This document shows positions 1 to 8,425 of a stretch of 64,000 nucleotides of DNA, one piece after another (the first letter of the stretch is position 1; the number at the start of each line of letters is the position of its first letter). A program made the position numbers and the translations under genes. Location: NCBI GenBank assembly GCA_023391695.1, contig JAEWAK010000007.1, positions 124,001-188,000 of the forward strand. The letters run 5' to 3'. The notes under the pieces are model-generated. The model had not been told where the DNA came from. It saw nothing but the letters and a program-made list of their open reading frames with translations, and did no database searches. Source of the stretch: Bacillota bacterium (GTDB lineage Bacteria > Bacillota > Clostridia > Lachnospirales > Lachnospiraceae).

Positions 1-1996
1 CCAAATTTTCTGCCGTAACTGCCAGATCAAGGGCATCTTTTCCGACAATTTCACTGTTCGTGGTTACCTGCTCCGCATGCTCGAGTAAGCCTTCGGATGT
101 AGCAAGTATTTCCTCGGCTCCGGCGGACTGTTCTTCCGTAATGGCAGCAACGGAAGTTGCTACCTGGTCAACGTTCTTAACCTTTTCTATCATGTCATGG
201 ACCAGATCATTGGTTTCATTTACTGCGGTATATATGGTATCAAAAGTACTGCTGGTTGTAACGATTAATCTGGTACTTGTCTGGATACTATCCACACTTT
301 CCTTTGTTTTTAATGCAGTACTGTGTACTAAACTGTTAACGTTGTTAATCAGGTCTGATATGTTTTGTACGGCTCCTGCGCTGGTTTCAGCAAGCTTTCG
401 GATCTCTTCCGCCACAACAGCAAAGCCTCTTCCGGATTCTCCCGCCCTGGCTGCCTCAATTGCCGCATTTAAGGACAATAAATTGGTTTCCGAAGCGATT
501 TCGCCGATTAATGTAATAATATCATTAATCTTAACGGTAGACTCCCCTACTTCTTCTACTGCTGATTCCAGAGAATTTATAGCATTTTCCACATTATTCA
601 TGGCCTCATTGACCTGTACCATATCATTCCGGCCTCTTTCCGATACCTGTACCGTTTCTTTCATTTTATGGCTTGCCCGCTGTCCTATAGAGTCTGCTTC
701 GGACACTACAAGAGCCAGGGTCGTTGCATTTTCGGCCACTTCGCTGACGGATTTGGCAAGTTCGTCCACCGTGGTATTTAAATCCTGCATGGAGTTGGAC
801 TGGGTCTGGGCGGAACTGTACAAAGTCTCGGATACATTACTGCTTTTCTCCGCCTGCCCGCTTAACTGCCTGGACATGCTGCCGACCTCCGAGATGATAC
901 CCCGCATGGTTTCTATGAATTTCTGCATACTTTTACTCATGACAGCAACTTCATCATTGCCTTTCGTTTCTACATTAACCGTAAAATCGCCCTGTGTTAT
1001 CTGCTCAATGGTACCGGTCAGCTTCTTAATCGGATTAATAATTACATGGATTACCCTCTCCATGATTACCATCAGTAAGAGAATAGATATAATTGCTGCA
1101 ATGCTTATAAATACCTGAAGATCAGTTAACTCCTTAAGCACTTCCGATTCCGGTACATACGAAGCCAGTACCCAGTTGGTATTATCGATATTTTCCAGGT
1201 AAGCGAGATACGTGCTGTCTTTCTCTTTTAATTTAAAAACTTCTTTGTTATCCGCACCCAGCTCCTTCTGTATTCCGGTCAGCAAGGGATTATCCGGATT
1301 TTCATCCAGCTTCTTTGCAATCAATTCCGTATCCTGATGTGCAATAATCGTATCATTTCCTTTATCTATCAAAAAAACGGTTCCTGTGTCCATAAGTTTC
1401 ATACCGGCAATCATAGAGGATACTTCTTTCAGGAATATATCCACTGATGCAACTTCCGTAACAGAATCACCATTATGTAATTTCACAGATGCACTCAATA
1501 CACTTTCTCCGGTATTGGCATCAATATAGGTTGCCCCGAATCCAAAGGATTCACGGTTAATTCCTTCCTTGAACCAATCCCTGTCCGTTACCACATAATC
1601 GGCAGAAGGAACAAAATCAAAAGCGTTAATGACTTCTCCCTGGTCGGTGCCAATATATACACCATACGGAAAACTGTCATTTTTGTCCTTGGTAGAGGCC
1701 AGGTACTTTAACAGTTCCTCATCCGTAAAATCAACCTGCTCCAAAGTATTCTGTACTTCATTTAAAGATGAAATAATATCCTGTGACCAGGTCTCGATTT
1801 CATTCGCATTGGCACCGGACATAGATTTTATTATCTGGTTGCCATAGTTTAAAATAATACCTTTGGAAGCCTGGAATGTAATTGTCAGTAATGCTATGAT
1901 TGATACAATAATAATGGGTATTACTCCAAATATTAACTTCGCTTTGGTACTTCCTGTCCGGCTTCTTCCTTTTTCTTTTGTCTTTTTTCCTTCCAT
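1..1996 (-). CDS. Methyl-accepting chemotaxis protein (3' end cut by window edge)
   Basis: Membrane chemoreceptor that senses a ligand outside the cell and controls the CheA kinase. Translating the minus strand from 1996 gives a basic start (MEGKKTKEKGRS), a first membrane helix (LIFGVIPIIIVSIIALLTI), about 250 extracellular residues of dCache type (DTGTVFLIDKGNDTIIAHQD), a second helix (VFISIAAIISILLLMVIM), a HAMP segment and the cytoplasmic signalling domain. The hairpin tip is recognisable (EIASETNLLSLNAAIEAARA, then GRGFAVVAEEIRKLAE). The start at 1996 follows AGCAGG; the in-frame ATG at 2023 has no ribosome site. About 665 codons are present and the C-terminus lies beyond position 1. No other chemotaxis or flagellar gene is nearby, so the ligand cannot be inferred. 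Confidence 0.93.
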   Translation of the reverse strand, partial: MEGKKTKEKGRSRTGSTKAKLIFGVIPIIIVSIIALLTITFQASKGIILNYGNQIIKSMSGANANEIETWSQDIISSLNEVQNTLEQVDFTDEELLKYLASTKDKNDSFPYGVYIGTDQGEVINAFDFVPSADYVVTDRDWFKEGINRESFGFGATYIDANTGESVLSASVKLHNGDSVTEVASVDIFLKEVSSMIAGMKLMDTGTVFLIDKGNDTIIAHQDTELIAKKLDENPDNPLLTGIQKELGADNKEVFKLKEKDSTYLAYLENIDNTNWVLASYVPESEVLKELTDLQVFISIAAIISILLLMVIMERVIHVIINPIKKLTGTIEQITQGDFTVNVETKGNDEVAVMSKSMQKFIETMRGIISEVGSMSRQLSGQAEKSSNVSETLYSSAQTQSNSMQDLNTTVDELAKSVSEVAENATTLALVVSEADSIGQRASHKMKETVQVSERGRNDMVQVNEAMNNVENAINSLESAVEEVGESTVKINDIITLIGEIASETNLLSLNAAIEAARAGESGRGFAVVAEEIRKLAETSAGAVQNISDLINNVNSLVHSTALKTKESVDSIQTSTRLIVTTSSTFDTIYTAVNETNDLVHDMIEKVKNVDQVATSVAAITEEQSAGAEEILATSEGLLEHAEQVTTNSEIVGKDALDLAVTAENL

Positions 1997-2056
1997 AAAA
2001 ACCTGCTTTCTGATTAAGTCCATGTTGTTTATTTACTAGTAACGGCGATATTGCTC

Positions 2057-2085
2057 ATTTTAAATTAACACATTTTATTAGTCAA
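2057..2085 (-). promoter_or_regulatory. Sigma-A type promoter of the chemoreceptor
   Basis: On the minus strand a TTGACT -35 (2080-2085) and a TAAAAT -10 (2057-2062) are separated by exactly 17 bp, about 60 bp upstream of the start. A match to a flagellar sigma-28 promoter is poor here. Confidence 0.55.
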
Positions 2086-2183
2086 GTCAAAATATAAACA
2101 AATCTCACAAGTTAATCTTATTATTTACTGTATTTTTTCCATAAAAAAGGTCTGGCCTGAATAGAATTTATTATGAAATAAAA

Positions 2184-2271
2184 TAACCTGCCAGATAATT
2201 TATTATTGCAATATCAGAACAGTCCTTCCGGTTTTGATACAGCTTTAAAATAAATTGACAGACAGGTTATA
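2184..2271 (-). terminator. Possible terminator after cdd (long imperfect hairpin)
   Basis: Just after the cdd stop, AACCTGTCTGTCAATTTATT can pair imperfectly with a copy about 70 nt further on, which ends GGCAGGTTATTTTATTTC on the minus strand. The T-rich tail suits a terminator, but the loop is long. Confidence 0.35.
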
Positions 2272-2274
2272 TTT

Positions 2275-2802
2275 TTAATCTGCCCTGGTTAAATTCTCCG
2301 GTGTAAAGCTCATGGGAATTAAATCTTCCAGGGTATAATTCCAATAATCCTCTTCCGATTTCGCCAGTAAGACAAAGAAACTCTTAGGATTGCAGAATTC
2401 CAGCATCACCTGGCGGCACACTCCGCAGGGTGGACAATAATCGGTTAAAATACCATCTTTTCCACCGACGACCGCTATGGCCTGGAATTCTTTTTTCCCT
2501 TCGCTTACCGCCTTAAAAAATGCAGTCCGCTCAGCACAATTGGTTGGTGAATAGGTGGCATTCTCTATGTTACAGCCCGTGTATATCTTTAAATCTTTCG
2601 TTAACAGTGCGGCTCCTACCTTAAAACCGGAATATGGAGAATAAGAATATTTCAGACTGTGAATGGCTTCACGGATTAATTGCCTGCATGTATCCTCTTT
2701 TAGTACCTGTACCGGTTTTCCTCCGTTCTTTCTCTGAACTAATTCCCCATGTTCCCTGCAAACCAGTTCATTTGTTGCTGCTTGATTATTTTCAGTATCC
2801 AT
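2275..2802 (-). CDS. cdd: Cytidine deaminase with N-terminal extension
   Basis: Hydrolytically deaminates cytidine and deoxycytidine to uridine and deoxyuridine in pyrimidine salvage. The zinc site is complete: CAERTAFF carries the first Cys and the catalytic Glu, and PCGVCRQ the other two Cys. The substrate-binding NIENATYSPTNCAE segment is also present. The protein is 175 aa, while tetrameric Cdd is usually about 130 aa; the extra 40 residues are a hydrophilic N-terminal tail. The start is firm, because TAAGGAGGAG lies 8-9 nt upstream of the ATG and there is no later Met before the core. It stands alone between the chemoreceptor and a divergently oriented MATE gene. Confidence 0.93.
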   Translation of the reverse strand: MDTENNQAATNELVCREHGELVQRKNGGKPVQVLKEDTCRQLIREAIHSLKYSYSPYSGFKVGAALLTKDLKIYTGCNIENATYSPTNCAERTAFFKAVSEGKKEFQAIAVVGGKDGILTDYCPPCGVCRQVMLEFCNPKSFFVLLAKSEEDYWNYTLEDLIPMSFTPENLTRAD

Positions 2803-2834
2803 AAGCCAGGCTCCTCCTTATGTTATTTTTATCC

Positions 2835-3023
2835 CGGTATAATGTCGACAGACATTATACCGCGCCGAACAATTTGAGTGCGTATCAGCACCGCAAAGCG
2901 GGGCATACCGCGAGAACTTGCGGACATGGTATAATGCCGATCGACATTATACCGGCTGAACGATGTGAATGCGCATCAACGCCGCAAGGCGGCGCATACC
3001 ATGAGAGCTTGCGACATGGTATA
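2835..3023. repeat. Tandem 92-bp repeat with palindromic GGTATAATG boundaries
   Basis: Two units of about 92 and 90 bp. Each begins with a palindrome (GGTATAATGTCGACAGACAT at 2836, GGTATAATGCCGATCGACAT at 2928) and continues with a diverged spacer containing GCGYATCARCRCCGCAARGCG and ending TTGCGGACAT or TTGCGACAT. A third boundary starts at 3018 (GGTATATT). The array fills the space between divergent cdd and the MATE gene. Confidence 0.85.
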
Positions 3024-3088
3024 TTATTGCTATGTAAACTATATTTTATCATAGTTCATAAAAAAATTGAATAGTATAAGTAAATACA

Positions 3089-3116
3089 TTGTTTATACCT
3101 GCAAGAATGGTATACT
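3089..3116 (+). promoter_or_regulatory. Probable promoter of the MATE transporter gene
   Basis: TTGTTT at 3089-3094 and TATACT at 3111-3116 with a 16-bp spacer, about 60 bp upstream of the start at 3175. Confidence 0.45.
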
Positions 3117-3174
3117 GGTATTTATATTATATTTTATATATCGAAACTATAATACATAGGACAGAAGGTCTATT

Positions 3175-4587
3175 ATGAAACTTATCAATCAAACGGTAAA
3201 TTTTTTCACAGTAAAAGGTATGATTAAGCCCCAGCTGGTAACCGGGGAATTACCTCCTACCAAAGATGTTTACAGAAATTTTTTTAATGTTGCATGGCCG
3301 TCAGCGGTAGAATCCCTGCTGGTTGCTTTAATCGGTTTTGTAGATACCTTTATGGTCGGCACCTTGGGAGACGGCGCCATTGCTGCAGTCGGTATTACCA
3401 ATCAGCCGAAGTTTATTCTCTTATCCATGATATTTTCCCTTAACGTCGGTATTACTGCAGTCGTTGCAAGAAGAAAAGGCCAGCAGGACAGAGAGGGTGC
3501 CAATCACACCTTAAGAGCAGGAATTATTTTAAGTACCCTGATATCTATCAGTATGGCTATCCTGGGATTTATCTTTGCAGCTCCAATCCTGAAGTTTGCA
3601 GGCGCAGATGAGAGTTATCTTAAGCAGGCCCTGGATTATTTCAGAGTATTAATGGTTAGTATATTTTTCACTTCCCTAAATCTGACAATCAATGCCGCCC
3701 AGCGGGGCTGCGGTAATTCTAAAATATCCATGCGCACCAATATTGTTTCAAACGTTGTGAATATTATATTTAATATCCTGCTGATTAACGGGATCGGGTT
3801 TTTTCCAAAACTCGGGGTGAAGGGTTCCGCTACGGCTACCTGTATCGGTGCCATTGCAGCCTGTATTATATCCATTGCTACTTTGCTGAAGAAGGATTCC
3901 TTTTTAAGCCTGCGCTTTAAAGCCAGCTGGAGGATCAATCCTTCCGTCCTGGAACCGGTTTCCAGGGTAAGCGGGAGTGCCTTTGTGGAACAGGTTTTTA
4001 TGAGGATCGGTTTTTTCGCTTATGCAATTATCGTTGCCAGACTTGGTACCACTGCCTATGAGACTCATCTGATCTGTATGAATATCCTTAACCTATCCTT
4101 TTGTTTCGGCGACGGGTTTTCCATAGCCGCATCTTCCTTAGTTGGGCAAAGTCTCGGAGCCAGGCGTCCCGATATGGCAATTATCTATGGAAAGGCCGGA
4201 CAGCGGCTGGCATTTTTAGTATCCACCATCCTGTTTCTCATATTTGTATTCGGCGGAAAATACCTGGTAGCCTTATTTAAAGACGATCCTACCGTAATCG
4301 CATTGGGTACGGGAATCATGATTATATTGGCTTTTACTACCCATGCCCAGACTTCCCAGGTTGTTATCACCGGCTGTCTGCGGGGTGCCGGTGATACCGT
4401 CTTTGTTGCCATTACTTCCCTGATCAGCGTCGCAATCATTCGTCCGCTGCTGACATGGGGTCTGTGTTTCCCCCTGGCCATCGGATTATACGGTGCCTGG
4501 ATCGCACTGTGCGGAGACCAGCTTTTACGTTTTGCGCTGAATTTTATCAGGTTCTCCAATGGTAAATGGACCAGAATACAATTGTAA
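3175..4587 (+). CDS. MATE family multidrug/Na+ antiporter
   Basis: Polytopic inner-membrane exporter of the MATE/NorM family, which exchanges cations (H+ or Na+) for organic cations or drugs. The 470 aa match the usual 440-470. Twelve hydrophobic segments can be read, with the family's duplicated halves (GFVDTFMVGTLGDGAIAAVG in the first; SIAASSLVGQSLGARRPDMA opening the second) and the late motif GCLRGAGDT. An AGAAGG ribosome site precedes the ATG. The residues before VYRNFFNVAWPSAVE form a longer cytoplasmic N-terminus than usual. The gene is monocistronic, followed by a hairpin at 4606. The substrate cannot be deduced. Confidence 0.92.
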   Translation: MKLINQTVNFFTVKGMIKPQLVTGELPPTKDVYRNFFNVAWPSAVESLLVALIGFVDTFMVGTLGDGAIAAVGITNQPKFILLSMIFSLNVGITAVVARRKGQQDREGANHTLRAGIILSTLISISMAILGFIFAAPILKFAGADESYLKQALDYFRVLMVSIFFTSLNLTINAAQRGCGNSKISMRTNIVSNVVNIIFNILLINGIGFFPKLGVKGSATATCIGAIAACIISIATLLKKDSFLSLRFKASWRINPSVLEPVSRVSGSAFVEQVFMRIGFFAYAIIVARLGTTAYETHLICMNILNLSFCFGDGFSIAASSLVGQSLGARRPDMAIIYGKAGQRLAFLVSTILFLIFVFGGKYLVALFKDDPTVIALGTGIMIILAFTTHAQTSQVVITGCLRGAGDTVFVAITSLISVAIIRPLLTWGLCFPLAIGLYGAWIALCGDQLLRFALNFIRFSNGKWTRIQL

Positions 4588-4605
4588 ACCAATACAGGAA
4601 TAACA

Positions 4606-4660
4606 AAATGCTGCAGCTGGAAACCTTTTTAAAGTAAAATAATTTCCGGCTGCAGCATTT
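4606..4660 (+). terminator. Hairpin after the MATE gene
   Basis: AAATGCTGCAGCTGGAAA pairs with TTTCCGGCTGCAGCATTT across a 19-nt A/T-rich loop. There is no strong T-run on either side, so it may act as a bidirectional terminator between the convergent genes or be another repeat. Confidence 0.5.
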
Positions 4661-4663
4661 CCA

Positions 4664-4710
4664 GTCAAACCGGATATTCGCATTCCGCTTTGTTGTATGC
4701 CCATTACCTC
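4664..4710 (+). repeat. Dispersed repeat D, copy 1
   Basis: The stretch beginning GTCAAACCGGATATTCGCAT and ending ATGCCCATTACCT is about 80% identical to 40532-40584. Both copies lie shortly downstream of plus-strand genes. A shorter relative is at about 15143-15172. Confidence 0.6.
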
Positions 4711-4741
4711 ATACCTGGTCATAATATTTATTTTTGTTCTT

Positions 4742-6208
4742 TTAATGATTCAAATCGTCCTTTATAAATTGAATGATATCCTGGGTTACCAGTTCATCAA
4801 CATGGGACTTTTTCCTGTATTCCGAAGAATCCGGCAGGCCGGCACCGGTTATCATAAAGTGATTCAGGGAAGCATAGGACCGAAAAAACCAGTTATTGGC
4901 ATCTTTAAAATTCTCCCTCCAGAGATTGAACTGATTCATAGTAACCTGATAATCCCGTTCCCCCTGTAACACCAGGACCGGTGCGGTTATTTTTTCAGCT
5001 GTTTTTATGGGATTATATCCTGCCAGATCAACCCAATAATCCTTATAGGCCCCTAACAGGAGCTTATTCTCCGGGATCTTCTCCGGTTTATCAAGCAGGC
5101 TGACCTCACTTTTTATGTTATTAAGCTCCTTTTGTTCCTCTTCTGTAACCGTCTCATCTTCGCCGGCTAAAAACTCATACTGGTCCAGTATATATTCTTT
5201 CACATGCTGTGCAGGTGCGGCCATAAGAATATAGCCCGCAATGCCGGCATATTCTTCGGCAATTCTTGGTATGGCATAACCGCCCAGGCTGTGACCAAGT
5301 ATATATATTCTGGAAGAGTCCACATTTTCAAGGTTTTTTACCATGGCGGCGGCTGCAATTACATCATGTATCACTTCATCTTCAATCGTAACTGCAGTAT
5401 TCCCGGATACCCGGCCCTCATAGAGATAGCTCCTTTTATCATAACGGTAAGAAGCAATCCCCTCCCTGGCCAGTGCCCAGGCAATGTCACGGAAAGGCTT
5501 GTTCCCGTATATGCTCTCATCCCTGTCTGAAGGACCGAAGCCATGGACTAAAATTACAACAGGAAAATCCCTCTCTTCCTCCGGAACCGTAAGGGTGCCG
5601 GGAAGGATAAATCCGTCGCTGGCAAAGGAATATTCAGTCTCACTTACCCCGGCCGGTATGGTATTATCCTCTGCCGGTTTTTTTGTGGCATATTCGCCAT
5701 ATTTAAACCCAACAATGTTATGATTCCCGTCAAAGGCGATCTGGTAATTAAAATTATTTACCGAACATTCCACGGGTACCATAACATACTGGTAAGCTCC
5801 TACGGACAGGGCATAAACCTCATTCATGTCTTTAAACCTGCCGTATTCGGAATTATTGAATAAAACGGTCTTTTTGGTATCATCCGTAGTTATGGCAGCT
5901 TTCATATTGTTATCATATTGATAGGACTGTTCCAGTCTGGCAAAATTTTCTTCCAGCAGATCCCTGGCAAATTCTGCTGCCACAGCCAGATTATCTCCGG
6001 TAACCGGTTCATATTCATCCGGCGTATCCGGTGTTTGACCTTCCGTTTCACTATCCTGTGCATTATCTTCTTTATTCTCTATATTATCTGTTGTATCAGC
6101 CACCTCTGCCGGCCCGGGGATCGAATCGGATTCCTGGTCTTTGTTCTTACAGCCGAGCAGTGAAAATGCGCACAATACAATAAGGAAATATTTTAATAAT
6201 TCTTTCAT
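4742..6208 (-). CDS. Alpha/beta hydrolase lipoprotein with DUF3887-like N-terminal domain
   Basis: Predicted surface-anchored serine hydrolase. The signal peptide MKELLKYFLIVLCAFSLLGC ends in a lipobox, so the Cys would be lipidated. An acidic linker follows, then about 110 residues resembling the DUF3887 fold, then the alpha/beta hydrolase domain (TLTVPEEERDFPVVILVHGF). The triad is visible: GHSLGGYA (nucleophile Ser), QGERDYQV (Asp) and SLNHFMI (His). It resembles secreted dienelactone-hydrolase-like peptidases/esterases; the substrate is unknown. The start at 6208 is preferred over the in-frame ATG at 6235 because GGGAGTTAAA lies directly before it and the signal peptide begins there. That ribosome site belongs to a dispersed leader repeat. 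Confidence 0.85.
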   Translation of the reverse strand: MKELLKYFLIVLCAFSLLGCKNKDQESDSIPGPAEVADTTDNIENKEDNAQDSETEGQTPDTPDEYEPVTGDNLAVAAEFARDLLEENFARLEQSYQYDNNMKAAITTDDTKKTVLFNNSEYGRFKDMNEVYALSVGAYQYVMVPVECSVNNFNYQIAFDGNHNIVGFKYGEYATKKPAEDNTIPAGVSETEYSFASDGFILPGTLTVPEEERDFPVVILVHGFGPSDRDESIYGNKPFRDIAWALAREGIASYRYDKRSYLYEGRVSGNTAVTIEDEVIHDVIAAAAMVKNLENVDSSRIYILGHSLGGYAIPRIAEEYAGIAGYILMAAPAQHVKEYILDQYEFLAGEDETVTEEEQKELNNIKSEVSLLDKPEKIPENKLLLGAYKDYWVDLAGYNPIKTAEKITAPVLVLQGERDYQVTMNQFNLWRENFKDANNWFFRSYASLNHFMITGAGLPDSSEYRKKSHVDELVTQDIIQFIKDDLNH

Positions 6209-6254
6209 TTTAACTCCCATCTGTGCATATCGCAAGCTGGCTTACGATACTGCC
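6209..6254 (-). repeat. GGCAGTA leader module, copy 1
   Basis: Reading toward the gene: GGCAGTATC, a hairpin GTAAGC-CA-GCTTGC, then GATATGCACAGATGGGAGTT and the ATG. GGCAGTA ends 40 nt before the start codon. The 3' part, GCACAGATGGGAGTTAA, is shared with the leaders at 9390, 13001 and 24813. Confidence 0.75.
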
Positions 6255-6421
6255 CTCCCGTGGCACAAATAGCTTAGATTTTAATGTTTCTCTGTTTATT
6301 TTGGCTTATGATAGGACCATTTTACCATACCAAAAATGAAGTTGCAATAAATTACCGATATATTTTCAGATATAAAAGTTTTATAATTAATATAATTTTA
6401 GTTGTTTTCATGCTTTAGGGC

Positions 6422-6450
6422 TTGTAAACATAGTATTCCCATGGTAATAT
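6422..6450 (+). promoter_or_regulatory. Promoter of the Rrf2 regulator gene
   Basis: TTGTAA (6422-6427), a 17-bp spacer and TAATAT (6445-6450), 38 bp upstream of the start codon. Self-repression, common for Rrf2 genes, would fit but no operator is evident. Confidence 0.5.
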
Positions 6451-6487
6451 AATTATTATTACACTACTAATATATAAGGAGGTCTTT

Positions 6488-6925
6488 ATGAAGATTTCAA
6501 CAAAAGGACGTTACGCCCTTCGCTTAATGTTAGATCTGGCACTGCATAATACAGGTGAATATATAACGATTAAAAGCATTTCGGCAAGACAGGAAATTTC
6601 TGATAAATATTTGGAACAGATCATAACACAGCTTAGTAAGGCCGGTTACGTAAAAAGTATACGCGGTGCCCAGGGTGGTTACCGTCTGGCAAAGGCTCCG
6701 GAGGAATATACCGTCGGCATGATTCTGCGGTTAATTGAAGGCAGCCTTGCACCGGTTGCCTGTCTGGAGGATGAGACGAATCAATGTAACCGCAGCAGCC
6801 AGTGTGCTACTTTGGATGTCTGGGTGAAATTAAATGATGCAATCAATAATGTTGTGGATAATATAACATTATCGGATCTGGTAGATAAACAGAATAGTTT
6901 GACCGGCAATGATTACGTTATTTAA
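6488..6925 (+). CDS. Rrf2 family transcriptional regulator (CymR/IscR-like)
   Basis: DNA-binding winged-helix regulator of the Rrf2 family (145 aa, typical length). The N-terminus MKISTKGRYALRLMLDLA and the wing region IRGAQGGYRLAKAPEEYT are family hallmarks. Three cysteines (C-LEDETNQ-C-NRSSQ-C) sit where IscR binds its Fe-S cluster, so cluster sensing is possible; CymR-type members lack these and instead bind cysteine synthase. The ribosome site is AAGGAGGTCTTT. The next gene downstream is a sulfhydrylase, which favours a role in sulfur or cysteine control, but that is inference from position. Confidence 0.9.
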   Translation: MKISTKGRYALRLMLDLALHNTGEYITIKSISARQEISDKYLEQIITQLSKAGYVKSIRGAQGGYRLAKAPEEYTVGMILRLIEGSLAPVACLEDETNQCNRSSQCATLDVWVKLNDAINNVVDNITLSDLVDKQNSLTGNDYVI

Positions 6926-6978
6926 CCGGATAGTCACCATTACAAAAATAATAGTTAAATAACCCGATGTACTTTAAC

Positions 6979-7064
6979 AAATGTCAAGAAAAAGTGAAGT
7001 TACAGTTCAGCCATATGACTGAACTGTAACAAAATGATGCTTTTGCAAATTTTTCTTGACATTT
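6979..7064. repeat. Nested inverted repeat overlapping the sulfhydrylase promoter (hairpin family A copy)
   Basis: Outer arms AAATGTCAAGAAAAA (6979-6993) and TTTTTCTTGACATTT (7050-7064) enclose a perfect hairpin GTTACAGTTCAG / CTGAACTGTAAC (6999-7030). The right outer arm contains the -35 box. The inner hairpin belongs to the family also seen at 31255 and 57453. It could be an operator or a small mobile repeat. Confidence 0.7.
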
Positions 7065-7084
7065 TTAAATTTTTCTACTATACT
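7056..7084 (+). promoter_or_regulatory. Strong promoter of the sulfhydrylase gene
   Basis: Consensus TTGACA (7056-7061), a 17-bp spacer and TATACT (7079-7084), giving a leader of about 50 nt before the ATG at 7142. Confidence 0.75.
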
Positions 7085-7141
7085 CCATTTCATAGTATTC
7101 CAGTAGGTTTATAATATTTTATTAGAAAGGTGGTATTTTTT

Positions 7142-8425
7142 ATGGAGAAACGTAATCTGAAATTTGAAACACTCCAACTTCATGTAGGCCAGGAGAAGCC
7201 GGATCCGGCGACCGATGCACGCTGCGTACCGATCTACCAGACTTCCTCTTATGTCTTTGCAAATTCTGCACAGGCAGCCGGACGTTTTAACTTATCCGAA
7301 GGCGGCAATATTTATACACGTATCATGAATCCAACCAATGATGTATTTGAACAGCGTATCGCTGCCTTAGAAGGCGGTATTGCTGCTCTGGCCACTGCCT
7401 CCGGTTCCGCTGCCATTACATACGCGATCCAAAACATCGCACATGCCGGGGATCACATTGTTTCAGCCAATACGATTTACGGAGGAACCTACAATTTATT
7501 TGCCCATACTTTTAAAGATATCGGCATAACTACCACCTTTGTTAATCCGGATGAGGAAGGAAGCTTTGAGGGTGCCATCCGGCCCAATACGAAAGCAATC
7601 TTTATTGAAAGCCTTGGTAATCCCAATTCCAGCCTTATCGATATTGCTGCCATTGCAGACCTTGCCCACAAAAACGGTATTCCTTTGATTGTTGACAATA
7701 CCTTCGCAACCCCGTATCTGCTCCGGCCTATTGAATACGGCGCAGATATTATCGTTCATTCCGCTACAAAATTCATCGGCGGCCATGGTACTTCCATCGG
7801 CGGTGTCATTATAGATTCCGGTAAATTTGACTGGGCAGCTTCCGGTAAATTCCCTTATCTGACCGAACCGAATCCAAGCTACCATGGCATCAGCTTCACA
7901 GGTGCCGTCGGTGCGGCAGCTTATATTATAAAGGCACGTGTCACCTTACTAAGAGATACCGGTGCTTCTCTCAGCCCGTTTAATTCTTTCTTATTTTTAC
8001 AGGGCCTGGAGACCCTGTCCCTCCGTGTGGAACGCCATGTGGAAAATACATTGAAAGTAGTGGATTACTTAAAGAACCATCCTCAGGTAGAGCATGTCAA
8101 TCATCCGTCGTTACCGGATAATCCGTACCATGAGCTTTATAATAAGTATTTTCCTAAGGGCGGCGGCTCCATATTTACCTTTGAGATCAAGGGCGGAGCA
8201 AAAGATGCACAGGATTTTATTGACAGGCTGGAGATATTCTCCTTATTAGCCAATGTAGCCGACGTCAAATCCTTAGTAATACATCCCGCAAGCACTACAC
8301 ATTCACAGATGTCGGAAGAAGAATTACTTTCCTCCGGTATTAAGCCGAATACCATCCGGCTGTCCATTGGTATTGAACACATAGATGATATTATCTATGA
8401 CCTGGATCAGGCTTTCGCAAAATAG
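7142..8425 (+). CDS. O-acetylhomoserine sulfhydrylase (aminocarboxypropyltransferase)
   Basis: PLP enzyme that adds sulfide or a thiol to O-acetylhomoserine, giving homocysteine (methionine branch); some members also act on O-acetylserine. The 427 aa and N-terminus (FETLQLHVGQEKPDPATDAR) are typical of the MetY/Cys-Met metabolism family. The PLP lysine is in HSATKFIGGHGTSIGG, the phosphate-binding segment is TASGSAAITYAIQ, and the C-terminal VKSLVIHPASTTHSQMSEEE is conserved. The start at 7142 follows AGAAAGGTGG; the in-frame GTG at 7130 overlaps that ribosome site and is unlikely. I see no SAM riboswitch or T-box in the leader, so control is probably through the adjacent Rrf2 protein or the inverted repeat. 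Confidence 0.92.
   Translation: MEKRNLKFETLQLHVGQEKPDPATDARCVPIYQTSSYVFANSAQAAGRFNLSEGGNIYTRIMNPTNDVFEQRIAALEGGIAALATASGSAAITYAIQNIAHAGDHIVSANTIYGGTYNLFAHTFKDIGITTTFVNPDEEGSFEGAIRPNTKAIFIESLGNPNSSLIDIAAIADLAHKNGIPLIVDNTFATPYLLRPIEYGADIIVHSATKFIGGHGTSIGGVIIDSGKFDWAASGKFPYLTEPNPSYHGISFTGAVGAAAYIIKARVTLLRDTGASLSPFNSFLFLQGLETLSLRVERHVENTLKVVDYLKNHPQVEHVNHPSLPDNPYHELYNKYFPKGGGSIFTFEIKGGAKDAQDFIDRLEIFSLLANVADVKSLVIHPASTTHSQMSEEELLSSGIKPNTIRLSIGIEHIDDIIYDLDQAFAK

Noticed and set aside
60..1118. Long plus-strand ORF of 352 codons
   Set aside because: It lies opposite the chemoreceptor signalling domain, whose minus-strand translation is an unmistakable MCP; the plus frame is a shadow with Ser/Thr/Leu-rich nonsense.
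2800..3030. CRISPR array at the 92-bp tandem repeat
   Set aside because: Units are 90-92 bp with whole-unit similarity, only two copies, and no spacers or cas genes.
2820..3074. 84-codon plus-strand ORF over the tandem repeat
   Set aside because: It is created by the repeat units, has no ribosome site and no family resemblance.
6926..7141. SAM-I riboswitch or T-box upstream of the sulfhydrylase
   Set aside because: The leader is only about 50 nt and contains neither consensus.
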